From Stereum hirsutum FP-91666 SS1 (lineage: Eukaryota; Basidiomycota; Agaricomycetes; Russulales; Stereaceae): a stretch of DNA of 64,000 bases. Positions 12,275 to 22,795 of the stretch are shown here, piece after piece. Under the pieces are notes generated by a model. That model saw nothing but the letters and a program-made list of their open reading frames with translations, searched no databases and was not told the origin of the DNA. The position numbers and the translations under genes were made by a program. Every line of letters starts with the position of its first letter. Positions within the stretch are counted from its first letter, which is position 1. Where the stretch lies: positions 408,272 to 472,271 of the forward strand of contig NW_006763147.1 of the NCBI RefSeq assembly GCF_000264905.1, written 5' to 3'.

Positions 12275-13087
12275 TCAATCACCCGTCCCCATGTCCTTCT
12301 TGAACTTCTTGTTACTGGTCGGTGTCGCAAACGAGCACGCACGCTTACGATTATACGCCAGCTCCAACGCCCCTGCGGTTTTCGGCATCCTCTCAAGACG
12401 ATCTTTGGGTGCTTCTTCATCACCCCAACCACCCATTGCCAAGCACTCCTTGAATGTTTCGATGACGGTGTCAGACGTGGAGAGATAAGTCTCCGCGAGT
12501 TTCTGGTCCTCATGGTACCTATCCCAACTCCGTTGTCCTAACATCCTTTCCCTAGGCCTGGCTGAATCGCGAATCGGCTCAGGGCGTCTCGTGTAGATGT
12601 TGACGAAGATATTGCGGAGATGACCGACCAGGCAAGCAAGGGGTTCTGGGAAGGACGCAGCCACAACACCCGACAACCTATCACCAAGGAAGAATCTATG
12701 TTTCCCTGCTCCACCGGAATGGACGTCGTCAACGGTCACAAAGTTATCGAAGACATCCTGCATCTGGTCGATGAGGGCCTCGTCGCTCAGTGAGCTGTTA
12801 TGGTACCGGAAGGCCACATAGACCAAAACATGCAGAGCTGATTCGAGGTCGTCCGCACGCTCGTGGTCCTTACTGGGATTCAATAGCAGAAGGTCAGAAA
12901 GAAATTGCCAGGTCCCCTGATTGAATAGAATGAGCCTCCGGATGTAATATTGAGAAGGAGTGAAGGTATAGCGTACGTACCGACCTCGCCAATTGGCGGC
13001 GGCGGCGCGGTGTAAGCGCAGAAAACTGGCACCACTCATTGTCGGAGTGTTGGGAGGAGTCTGTCACGCCTGTCGCCGTACGATCAC
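12275..13087 (-). CDS. Stand-alone FunK1 kinase C-lobe protein, copy A (5' end unresolved)
   Basis: FunK1 (Pkinase_fungal) is a family of fungal-specific protein kinases. This gene encodes only the part after the activation loop. Its exon begins GTWQFLSDLLLLN and then reads ADDLESALHVLVYVAFRY, the typical FunK1 C-lobe. A helical stretch and a basic Lys/Arg-rich tail (NKKFKK) follow, stopping at 12275. The upstream exon (about 13087-12979) reads TPRRRRQLARS and joins in phase 0 through a GTACGT donor. No N-lobe, catalytic loop or DFG-equivalent is encoded in a convincing way upstream. An exon further 5', with the start codon, is needed but I could not place it. A TATA-like site is at 13321. 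Two similar C-lobe units occur at 58254-59129 and 59670-60532. This may be a functional fragment or a relic; it is open throughout. Confidence 0.55.
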
Positions 13088-13320
13088 CTGCAGACAAACA
13101 CGAAAATGAACATAGCTTCGGATAGTGACTAGCAGCAACTTTATCGTCCTCCCCTGCTACTGTGTTTCCGAGTTCCGTGACCTGTCTGGCAAGATCGCAG
13201 TTGAGAGATACTGTAATCCACGGTGCCAGTGGACGTCACCGCCGTTCATGAAGGATAAAAATTGTGATAAAGGAACCATGTTCCGAGCCGTTTATGAAAG
13301 CCAGATAACGCAGTTATCTC

Positions 13321-13328
13321 GTATATAA
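13321..13328 (-). promoter_or_regulatory. TATA-like box upstream of FunK1 C-lobe copy A
   Basis: TTATATAC on the minus strand. It suggests that the transcript of the C-lobe gene starts near 13290, so the missing first exon should lie between there and 13090. Confidence 0.35.
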
Positions 13329-14985
13329 GGGTATATCAAGACGTTTTTGACCTCAAGAAATAGATAGCACCAGGTTGTGGGCAGGCGTTGATGAGTTCTG
13401 ACGAGCGCCGGGGGAGGGTCAAAGGCATGCCAGTTGAGCCACGTGGATACCACGCGAGTCGAAATTGTGTGGCGTCGATCATAACTGCTCGGACGCCACC
13501 AATGCAACTGCTCACCAGCATTCGTGCATCGAACTTGATGCTGACGATGCTCAAATACTCAGCACTCAGCGCTCAGTCAGTACCGCACCACTGTGACTCC
13601 TCTGCATCATCGGTGCGTCGTCGTATCTGATCGCGACCCCCAAATCCTTCGTAGTGAACATTCCTAACATGTTTTTTCTCTCGGGAAGTTTTCTGTCGCT
13701 TACTGATATTCCGATGTAGGGTGAAGGAGGTCTCATGGACTGGGTCTAATTCTCCTAAGCTACCCTTTCGATGCAGTGGAGAATACACACACTCTCAAGG
13801 AGCTTACATACCGAAGCTAAAGAAGAATCACCTCATGCCAGAGCAACCTCACTTTCTCGTGTGCAGTGGAGCGGAGCGACGGGGCACGGTTAACTAACAG
13901 CACGATTTTTGTTAGGCACGGTACCACTGTAAACGACACCTGTCGAAATAAGGACTATTATACTACTTCAAAGACTGTGGACAATACACGCGCGGGGAAC
14001 GAGATGATTACCGAGGCTACAACACGCCGTCCATCTCCAATAAGTGATACTTCTCCTAGTCTCGACGATATTGCTGTCGAAGATTGTGTAACTCTTCACC
14101 TAGAAGACGGTAAGTCAATCCCTTTTTATTTTTGGTCCAGCTACACAATTTATGTACGCTCTATCATAGATGAGTCATGACCGCCGTAGGCTTTATAGTC
14201 CATCTATCATCGAGCCTGAGCATGCAGCCTCCACCTGTAACATGATGTTCTCTGGATGCAACCTAGACGTCTCATCATCTCGCTTGAAACTTGTTCCTTT
14301 CGTCACCAGCATCCAGCTATTTTCGAGCTTTGTTCTGCGTTGTTTCTCAATGCCTCAAAGTTTGCTCACTCTGTTGTTCGTGTAGGTCTAAGCTTTAGTC
14401 TCCCTCCTTGCTCTATATAGCCTTTGTTTGCGTGTTTATGCTCCAATACTCAGTTTCTATTATTCTTATGCTGCTGTTCGTAACTCAGAACCTGATGCTG
14501 CCCCAGGCCTAGGCTATACTTGTTCGCTGCACTGTACTAAGCCGCATTCTGACTAAGCCACGTGCTACAGTTCGCCATTGCACTTAAGAGGGAAAGCCCG
14601 AGGCTAAGTCGAGAACTTAATCGCACGACCGAAAGTCACGTCATCTCCTTTCTCCTAACCACCACCACTCAGCTCAAACTTGCCTAGAGGTTCGCAGCTG
14701 TCCGCCCATCCTTTGTTTTATGCTAGGCTGGTACTGAGTGTACACTGCATATCGGCAATAACGGTCTTTGCATTTTTCAGCCCCCGCTTAGCGTGCCTGA
14801 AGTGTGGCACCCAAAGGAAGGCTGATATACTTAAACCCGGAAAAGCAAACAAAAAAGTACGTGGCCTTTAAAACTCCCCTCCCTACAATGCAATCACTTC
14901 CTCTCGCTGCCAGCTGTATATACTTATCACGCACCGGCTTCACTCCAATCTCAGATCGAGCAAACATAATATCCGAACTGAAACG
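13329..14985. other. Region with no supported gene
   Basis: An open frame at 13866-14180 carries a Thr/Ser-rich stretch followed by a GTAAGT donor. It could be a 5' exon of something, but no continuation was found. The stretch 14390-14980 is the likely promoter of the gene starting at 14986. Confidence 0.4.
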
Positions 14986-16030
14986 ATGGCCCGAGTGCGA
15001 GATCCTCCCAAAGTTCTCGCGATACCACTTCGGAAGTGCACGAACAGGTCTTGCGCCGCAATTCTTCCTCCTATCGAAGAATACAAGCACAAACGATGCA
15101 ATGGATGTCGCGAGAGAAATCGCCAATGGGCTGTTGCACGGAATAAGAAGATCAAGGGTGATGATTCGGAGGTAAGATCTGGGTTTTCTCATCCGGCCCG
15201 CCGCATTCAGCCTGACACACGCTTTCCACTGATTGATCTACGATTTCCTCCTTTAAACACTGACGCAATGACTGATTGCCATGGTTCATGATTGATACTC
15301 TGTAGAGTCCCGTTGTATATCCTACCGCGCAAAATTTATGCGACGATCTTCGCGTCCTATGGACCAGTAATCGTGAGAAGGACGAAATGTTCTTCTTCCA
15401 AGGGGAGTTCTACACTTCCCTCAACACCAGTGCGGGCGAAACGCTCCAAGATTCCACGCGTATGACCACCAACGATATCACCTCCGCGACGGGGGTGAAG
15501 TACGGTCGGTAAGCACCTCGGCGATCTGTCATCTTCAATTTGCCATACTGTCCGAAGCATTACATACCAGAACGACTCTCATTCTGATTTCTCATCTTTT
15601 TGTTTTTTGCTACAGCTCGGGTGTCAAGGACACGAAATGGAAGGATCATACCGGCTTACGGACCTACTTCCGCTGCACGCGCGAGCACCTCGCACGCCAG
15701 AAAGCTCGAAAGGCGTCCGCGAATGGGCCTGTGGAGGAACATATGTGTCATACGAGTCTTATGATCAGTTTCGCGGACCAGGAAGAGGCGAATAGATACC
15801 TCGTTACGATCAGGTTGTCTTCGATGCATAAACCTGAACGCTCTGTGGGCAATGGAGGCGTAATCGCCGGAGTCCTGGACTCTGACATGGTGTCCCAGCC
15901 TGGTCAACCGGAATCGTCGCCAGTAGCAGAATCGAGGGGTGGCGAGGCTGAGACTGAGAGTGTCGATGAAGATGAAGAGGCTGACATGGTCGAGAATATG
16001 CTTAAGGACATAGATGAATTTGATGAGTAG
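14986..16030 (+). CDS. Zinc-ribbon protein with FRC/HxCHTSL domain, paralog B
   Basis: The first exon encodes a Cys-rich motif, RKCTNRSC ... KRCNGCRERNR (C-x4-C ... C-x2-C). This zinc-ribbon-like pattern recurs in uncharacterised basidiomycete proteins. The next exon reads VVYPTAQNLCDDL and EMFFFQGEFYTSL. The last exon reads KDTKWKDHTGLRTYFRC, then HMCHTSLMIS and YLVTIRLS. An acidic tail (DEDEEADM ... DEFDE) closes the protein at 16030, about 260 residues. The second and third parts match paralog A at 10609-11562. Two clean introns (gtaaga...tag and gtaagc...cag) preserve the frame. Two zinc-binding modules plus an acidic tail suggest a nuclear, possibly DNA-binding protein. That is inference, because no characterised relative is known to me. 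Confidence 0.65.
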
Positions 16031-16774
16031 GTGGATCAGCTCAGGAGAGAAGATGGGGAGGCCCAATCTGTGCAGTAGATTACTGGTAATGTTGCTTTTT
16101 GATGTGCCACAGTTGTAATGACCACTGACCCTCATTCAATTCTTCAGTTTCAGCTCCTTTTGCCCTATATTTTCTTATTCCGCATATGTCATTCAGCGTG
16201 CTGGGCTCATCGTTAGTCGTCAAACGTCCCTGCCGCCCAGACCGTGGGACGCGTAGTAACATGATGGAACCCACCGAGCGCTTCAGAATTCTTGACTCCG
16301 TTTTCTTTATCTTCGGGAATATGTACCTCATCAGTCATAATATCACTACCTAATTGACTGCTGCTCAAATCCTGTAAGCACTAAATTGTCAGAGGTGAGG
16401 AGTTGGTGAGGAGATACTTAACAGCAATAACTACTTAGTAGATTTTTCCCCGGTCGGCCGTTATCAACTTGTCGGTATACTTGATTATTTGGTCGTGATG
16501 CTATGTGCTTTATATGCCCCCCCCCTTCTTTTTTGATCCCCTCCCCCTCCCCAAAGACTTGTGATCAATTATTTGCGTGTAGCTGTTCATCGCTCTAAAT
16601 CGCAGTGTCCATTCATTCGACGTGGGGTAACCGCCTGAGTTGCTGCCGTAGTGTGTTGTGCTTAAATTGCGTTTGGATTGTTACCCGGCAATTCGTGGCC
16701 AACTATCCAAGAAATACGACCAATAGTATCAGTGTTCATCAGTCTCGTTTAAATTAGTATAGTATCTAGCACTT
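16031..16774. other. Convergent intergenic region
   Basis: A 3' flank shared by the plus-strand zinc-ribbon gene and the minus-strand reductase. It contains a C/T-rich run near 16515-16555. No gene is seen. Confidence 0.5.
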
Positions 16775-18123
16775 TTAGTTCAACATTTTCTCAAGCTCCA
16801 ACAACCTATCCGCCGTATCCTTCACACTATCCTCAAGTGAAGTGTACCGTATGCCGAGCTGTCGCTCCGCCTTGGAACTGTCGAACGTAAAGTGACCATC
16901 GTGCGTCACCTTCGAGACATCGACTTTCGGAAGACGATCGGCAATCTCTGGGTGGGACCGGGCAACAATGTCCACGATGTTCTCGTTCGCCTGTACATTA
17001 GAGTATATGATCATTGCTTCGTTTCCAGAGCTGGGCGACAGCATTGGAGAAATAAGTGTGAACCGGAGACTCACGCATAGACCCCCGATGAGCAGATACC
17101 TCTGCCCTTTCGCCTCTTCTCGTTCCACCGCTCTAACGTGGGCGAGCGCAACATCGCGAACATCCACGAAGATGGGGACAAACGTAGGAGGGCAACCGTC
17201 TTTAAAAGATCCATTGACGACGTTCCATATATTTTTCGCAGACTCGTTGAGCGAATCTAACAAAGTGATCTTCTGGAGCGGAGGACCGAACACGGTGCTG
17301 GAGATGGGACGATATGTTTATTTACTGCGAATGATGACGAAAATATGAACATACGGAGGGCAAATCGTCGACCCGGCCCAAGATGGCTTCTCCTTCTCGA
17401 TGAACTCCCAGAACAGCCGCTCAGCGAGGACCTTGGATGCGGAATAGACGAAGGTGGGCATTGTATGCGTCTTTGCCTGCTCGTACGTTGCTGGGTTCCA
17501 GTCGTCGTCTGTAAATGTTCTTCCTACGTCAGGGAAGGTCTCGAGGTTGATCATGGAGGAGAAGGAGGCGGTGAGGACGACACGCTTGATCTTTGGCTCG
17601 AGTTTTGTGGCTTCGACGAGGTTTCGGGTCCCCATGATGGCGGGCAGAAGGAAATCCTTCTCGTTGTCCTAAATGACGAGGTACGCGTACGATACGCGAT
17701 CAGCTCTGTGGTAACGCAGAACAGGACAAACAAAGGTTTCGTTATGGAGAATGAAATAAGAAAAAACAGACCGTCATGTTGGAGTGGAACGGCGAAGCGG
17801 TGTGCGCGATTATGTCCACTCCCTTGACCGCTTCGTCGAAGGCGTGCGGGGTAACAATGTCCTCGACAATTGCGTACTCGAACTTAGACTTGTGCTGGGG
17901 GAACATGGCGATCCATTCCTTGGCTTTGGATCTAGAGCGGCAAGTCCCGCGGACGCTGTATCCTTCGTTGAAGAAGGCGAGTGCGACAGCGGTACCCACG
18001 AAGCTGATGAATAGGCAAGAGAGTCAGTCCTCAATATTGCAGTCGATGCCAATGTTGTCAAAATTAATTTGAGGCAGAGACGTACCCTGTGATTCCAGTG
18101 ACAAGAACGAGTCCTTTGGACAT
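16775..18123 (-). CDS. NAD(P)-dependent reductase, dihydroflavonol-4-reductase/cinnamoyl-CoA reductase type
   Basis: This is an extended short-chain dehydrogenase with a Rossmann fold that reduces a ketone or aldehyde with NADPH. The protein starts MSKGLVLVTGITG and, across an 83-nt intron, continues FVGTAVALAFF. Together these give the TGxxGxxG nucleotide-binding motif. RGTCRS follows the second strand. Later come GVDIIAHTASPFH, GTRNLVEATK and RVVLTASFSSM. The catalytic YxxxK is YSASK in FVYSASKVLAER. The C-terminal substrate domain ends with RLLELEKMLN at 16775. The total is about 340 residues, normal for the family. A TATA box lies about 103 bp upstream. Fungal members act on varied ketones and aldehydes, so the substrate cannot be given. 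Confidence 0.88.
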
Positions 18124-18225
18124 GCTGATCTAGAGAGGATGGTATGGAATGAGGTGATGTCAACTCGAAGTCGAAGTAGCGGAAAGCAGAAAGTTACGGT
18201 GGTTGGAGCGGGGATGAGCCCCATG

Positions 18226-18232
18226 CTTTATA
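18226..18232 (-). promoter_or_regulatory. TATA box of the reductase gene
   Basis: TATAAAG on the minus strand, 103 bp upstream of the start at 18123. Confidence 0.5.
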
Positions 18233-19053
18233 CCCTCCTATTTTCGTCTCGGGTGACTGAACAGCACAGCTATTAAGCGGCCGAATCAGACGAACCACCG
18301 CCAAGACCTGCTCTGTGAGCAAGACATCGATAAAGAGAGCCCTCAAGTGGGTCAGTGAGACGTCTTTTGTGGCGTACGCCCGAGTCAGTGCGCCGAGTGA
18401 GACGTGTTCCTCGGTCAATGGTTGGGAGCGCGTCTCTTTCAGTGGAGATTTCCTAGAAGTGTTACAGGATGGACCTGTTATGGAACAAGAAAAGGAAATC
18501 GCATGTAGCTTCCAGAGGCTTCGGAGGGTTGCCTGAGTGAGAAATCGCGGGGATGATGTGGGTAGTTAGTACTTTATAGCCGCCAAGGTGCGAAACTGTG
18601 GTATGCCGCCTGACATCGTAAGTGGTGGCATAAAAACGTCACCGGGGACCGCCACCGGTACCATAGAGGAGGCATTTTTTAAGAGGCGGTGGAAGTCAGC
18701 AATCTTGAAGCAATGTCTTTGTGGTTGCTCGGACTCGGGGCGGATGGCGCCACAAACGTTCGACGAACTGTTGCGCCACAATGCGCATGGCATTTGCCGG
18801 ACGCCAAACCTGCGGGAGAACTGACCTTTTCCACCGTCCTGGCAACTTCGTGTTTTTGACCTTGCACACAGACGTCTAACTTTGGGCTCTATTCTCTGGT
18901 TTCCTGGCTGTAAACGAGTCATATAAACTCGAGGGAGACTCTCAGCGCCTGTATTGGCATTATATCAGGTCTTTATTGGACTACCTTCACGCTTTGCTCG
19001 ATAACTTTTCTTGTCTAGCCCCGAAGCTCTATAGCTGAAGTTCTGCGCCCCTC
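18233..19053. other. Divergent intergenic region
   Basis: The region separates the minus-strand reductase from the plus-strand Nop12-like gene and should hold both promoters. An ATATAAA at about 18918 may serve the latter. No gene is seen. Confidence 0.5.
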
Positions 19054-21722
19054 ATGAGTCTCTCTTCGTTTCTTCTTGGGTCCGGAAAGTCCAAAGCTTC
19101 TACCTCAATGGCAATAGATAATGAACTTGACACACTGTTTCAGTCTACCGTGAGCATGGCCCAATTTTTTTTCTTCATGTCTACCTTCCATCTAACAAAC
19201 CTTGCGCTATTAGAAAATTGTCTCACTACTTCATGTACCTCGACATTCATCTACCACTACTTCTGAGAAGAAACGAAAAGCACCCACTACATTGGACGAG
19301 GACGCAGAGCTGAAGAACAGTGAGGTGAAGAGGAAGAAGTCAGCGAAGGAGGGCGATGAAGTCAAGAGCTCAAAGAAAGAGGAAACGCTGAAGGAGGAGA
19401 AGCCAAAGGAGAAGGGAGTGAAGTCGAAGAAGGAAAAGGGAGAGAGACGGGCTAAGAAGGTGCGGTTGGATGATTCTGAGGACGAGGACAAGGACGAGGA
19501 CGATGCAGGACTTGAGGATGCGTACGCGAAGGGAAGGGTGGCGAAGCTCGCTGGGAAGGATAAGGAATCACAGGCCAAAAAAGCGAAAGCGAAGGCGGTG
19601 AAGGATGTTGAGGACGAGGCCAAGGCCGATGTGAAGACGAAAGGCGAAGATGCTGATGGCTCCTCGGGATCAGAGGTAGAGGAGGACGACGAGGAAGATC
19701 CATCGCGACTCGTACATGAATCCCTGTCGGGCCCCAAATCGCGGAAAGACAGGCGCGGCAAACGGACAAAGAAAGAGAAGTATGCTCCACAAGAGGAGAC
19801 TACAGAGCAGAGGAACGAGAGGACGATTTTTGTGGGCAATGTGGCGATCGAGGTGGCGAAGTCCAAGGTATGTTTCTGTGTCCGAACTTTTTTTCTTCCT
19901 TCTTTCCCCTTCCTCTCAATTTCGATTTTAATCGTGACATCTTAGTCTTTACTGGTACTAATTTCGAGTTACATAATGGCGCAATATCATAGTCGGCCCT
20001 CAAATCCTTCAAACGCCACATCCTCTCCCACCTCCCCACCTCCATCTCCTCTACTGCCAAAATTGAATCCACACGCATTCGCTCCGTCGCGTTCTCCCTC
20101 CCCACATCCAAACTCGATCCTTCCACCTCCGCAGCCACCTCCGACCCATCTAAAACCTCGTCCAGCGACGCGGCATCAAAATTGAACCACGAAAAGGCCC
20201 GCGTGGCCTCTTGGCGCGCTTCACATCCAACGAAGGACGACGAAGACAACGACAACGAGAAGAAGTCAAAACTGTCGTCTCAGGAGAAGAAGCGTGTGGC
20301 GTTCATCAAGAGGGATATACATGAGGGCGCGGATTCGGTTCACGTTTACGTCGTCTTTGCGCACTCTCGGTCTCACCCAACACCCTCTGCCGATAACCCC
20401 GAGGAGAAGACATCCGCTGCCGCTGCCGTCACTGCTCAAACACAGACGATCTCACCATACGAAGTCGCAGCGCTCGCGGTCCAGCACTGTAACGCCACGG
20501 TCTTTATGGAGCGTACCATCCGAGTCGACCGCGTCTCCACAACTTCCACCGCCGCCGTCAACTCCGCCTCCTCCACTAATACGGTAACAGCGAAGACGAA
20601 CGCCACGGACGGAGTTGGAGCGGATCCGAAGAAGACAATATTTGTGGGCAACCTTGATTTCGCGAGTAAGGAGGAGGATCTTAGAGTTTATTTTGAGGGA
20701 GTTGTAAGTGGAGAAAGGGGCCCAAGGGGCGACGGGAGTGATGGGGATGAAGAGGACGAGGCGGACGAAGAGGGCGAAGAGGAGAGCGAAGAGGATAGAG
20801 AGGAAGATGAGGACAGTGAAGAAGGAGAGGGCAAGAGGGGGAAGAAGGTTGCAAAGGGCAAAAAGGCGAAGACCTGGGTTACGAGTGTGCGGATCGTGAG
20901 GGACAGGGATACGCAGCTCGGGAAGGGCTTTGCGTATGTGCAGTTCGCGGTACGCCTTCATCCCTTCTTGTCTCTCACAACTTCTCTCCACCACACCTCG
21001 CCACCCATCCGTCCTCTCCTCCATTATTCATCCACGCAATTTTGACTGCCTCTCCCCCCCCGAACGCCAGAAACTGACGCTTGATTGTATTCGACGATGG
21101 CCTCCTACTTTTGTGTACTCAGGACCGCGAATGCGTTGACGAGATTCTCGCACTAGGAACGTCCGAAGAAAACAAGCTCAAGTTCGCAAAGAGGAAGCTA
21201 AGGGTGCAGAAGTGCAAGACCGTGCCGGGCGTCAAACTCTCATCTACGAACGCTCGTTCACAAGTTCGAGCCGCAGCCGCAGCCTCCGCTCGCACCACCT
21301 CCCACCCCCAATCCAACTCATCTAATCCGCGTACCCCGAACTCGAACGCGAAGTCATTCGCCCGCGGATCCAACGCCACCCCCACTGGTACTAGGAGCCC
21401 AGCTCAGAAGTCGAGGGTGCCCATCATCGTGCCCAAAGGCGACCCCTCCCTGGGCACAAAATTGGCCCACTTACCCAAGGAAGCGCGTAAAGAGGCGAAA
21501 TCCCAAGATGCGGACAGGGTTGCGAGGAGGTTGGCGAAGAAGAAGGCGAGGGGTCAGATGGACTCCCAAATGAGGAAGGGCGGAGATGGAGAGGTCAAGG
21601 TGAGGAGTCGTGAGAGGGTGAAGAGTGGTGCGAAGGGTAAGGTCGGGGGTAAGGGCAAGGGAGGTGGGAAGACGAGGATGAGGAGCGACAAGAGTATGAT
21701 GAAGAGGAATGAGAAGAAGTAA
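19054..21722 (+). CDS. NOP12: Nop12-like nucleolar RNA-binding protein
   Basis: Nop12 (RBM34 in animals) is a nucleolar protein with two RRM domains that takes part in large-subunit rRNA processing. The protein opens MSLSSFLLGSGKSK and then has a long Lys/Glu-rich region with basic and acidic blocks (about residues 30-210). RRM1 begins at RTIFVGNVAIEVAKSK and is spread over a long insert, ending near VHVYVVF and the helix PYEVAALAVQHCNATVF. RRM2 begins KKTIFVGNLDFASKEEDLRVYF and ends KGFAYVQF, with an acidic Glu/Asp insert between. The C terminus is Lys/Arg-rich (KKARGQ, GKGKGGGKTRMR), as expected for nucleolar targeting. Introns follow residue 32, the first RRM strand and KGFAYVQF. The exact second splice acceptor (about 19214 or 19268) is open. 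Confidence 0.85.
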
Positions 21723-22795
21723 GAGGTTCTGGTATGGGTGTGGCAGTCAGTTCTTCTTCAGGGGTGAGGGAAGGTTGGTCGGTTGATGGTATGCTTGTTA
21801 CCTTCAGGACAGCAGTTTCAGGTGGGTATGGACGGCGCTCGACCGAAATGAGAGGTGGTTCCCCGCAGCTCTACCTCTCGAGTTCAAAAGTTGTGATGAC
21901 TAGCTTTTGCATATCCTGGTGTTGAGCTCAAGGCAGCGTGAATGATCTGGCTCTTATTTTCTGTTCTGCGTTCGTGTCAAACCTACAAGGGTAATCATGA
22001 TTCGACCGGAATCTCGTATCACAGAATCAATCTGACGTTGTTTGTGTTATTTTCAGCTAGACTAAGATTTCCGTCTGTTTTATAGGACGACCAAGCTTGT
22101 GCGACGCGCACGTTATGGAACGCTTGAGCAAAACCCGGACGCATTGGGCGGACGGTTCCCATCCGTGTGAAAATGCAGGCGATAGGCATTCGCAAGAATG
22201 CAAGGCATAATTTTGCCACATATCAGTGATCTCGGGGACCGAACGGACCGTGATATGGTGCTTGACTGGCTTGCATGTTCATCTTCATTTCATTGGTCAG
22301 ATGATAAGAACTGAGGCTGGAGGACGATGTTGATGATTGCTCACTATCCTAGACTTGGGTACATACCTGGAGGCACTCGAGACGTTGCGTACATAGACCT
22401 GACGCAGCACTCTTTCGTTCCGTCCCCAACGGACTTCATCTTGGCCTGCTCGGTGAACTCTTCGGACGCGAGGTAGAAAGAAGATACAAACCATCATAAC
22501 ACCAAAATGCCCAGCTGACCCGTCAAGAGGCACGCGATACGGTCTCGTATCTCCTACTGAATATACGTCTGCTTCTTTCCCCTTGCCCTCCTTATCAAGA
22601 TCCCACAGCTGAGCGCTGAGATCCAGGTGGAGTCCGTATATTGCATGCTCAATCTAACCGTGACCGTCGCGATAGCCGTACCGCGTAAAATACAAGAGAG
22701 CGAACTGTAACGGAACGGTACGCACCGTCTGACGGCTGTTCAGCGCTCACCCCTTCTCCTGTCGCACTCGCACAGGCCACCAGTCCATTGGCAAC
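21723..22795. other. Intergenic region with no gene seen
   Basis: 3' flank of the Nop12-like gene and promoter of the sugar transporter. Open frames here are short and unsupported. Confidence 0.5.

Noticed and set aside
13125..13200. Frame reading CDLAR on the minus strand just upstream of FunK1 C-lobe copy A, resembling the kinase DWDLAR motif
   Set aside because: Only four residues match, the preceding residues do not fit a catalytic loop, and the splice phase does not join well.
19231..19866. Minus-strand ORF of 211 codons rich in Ser/Phe
   Set aside because: Antisense shadow of the Lys/Glu-rich part of the Nop12-like gene.
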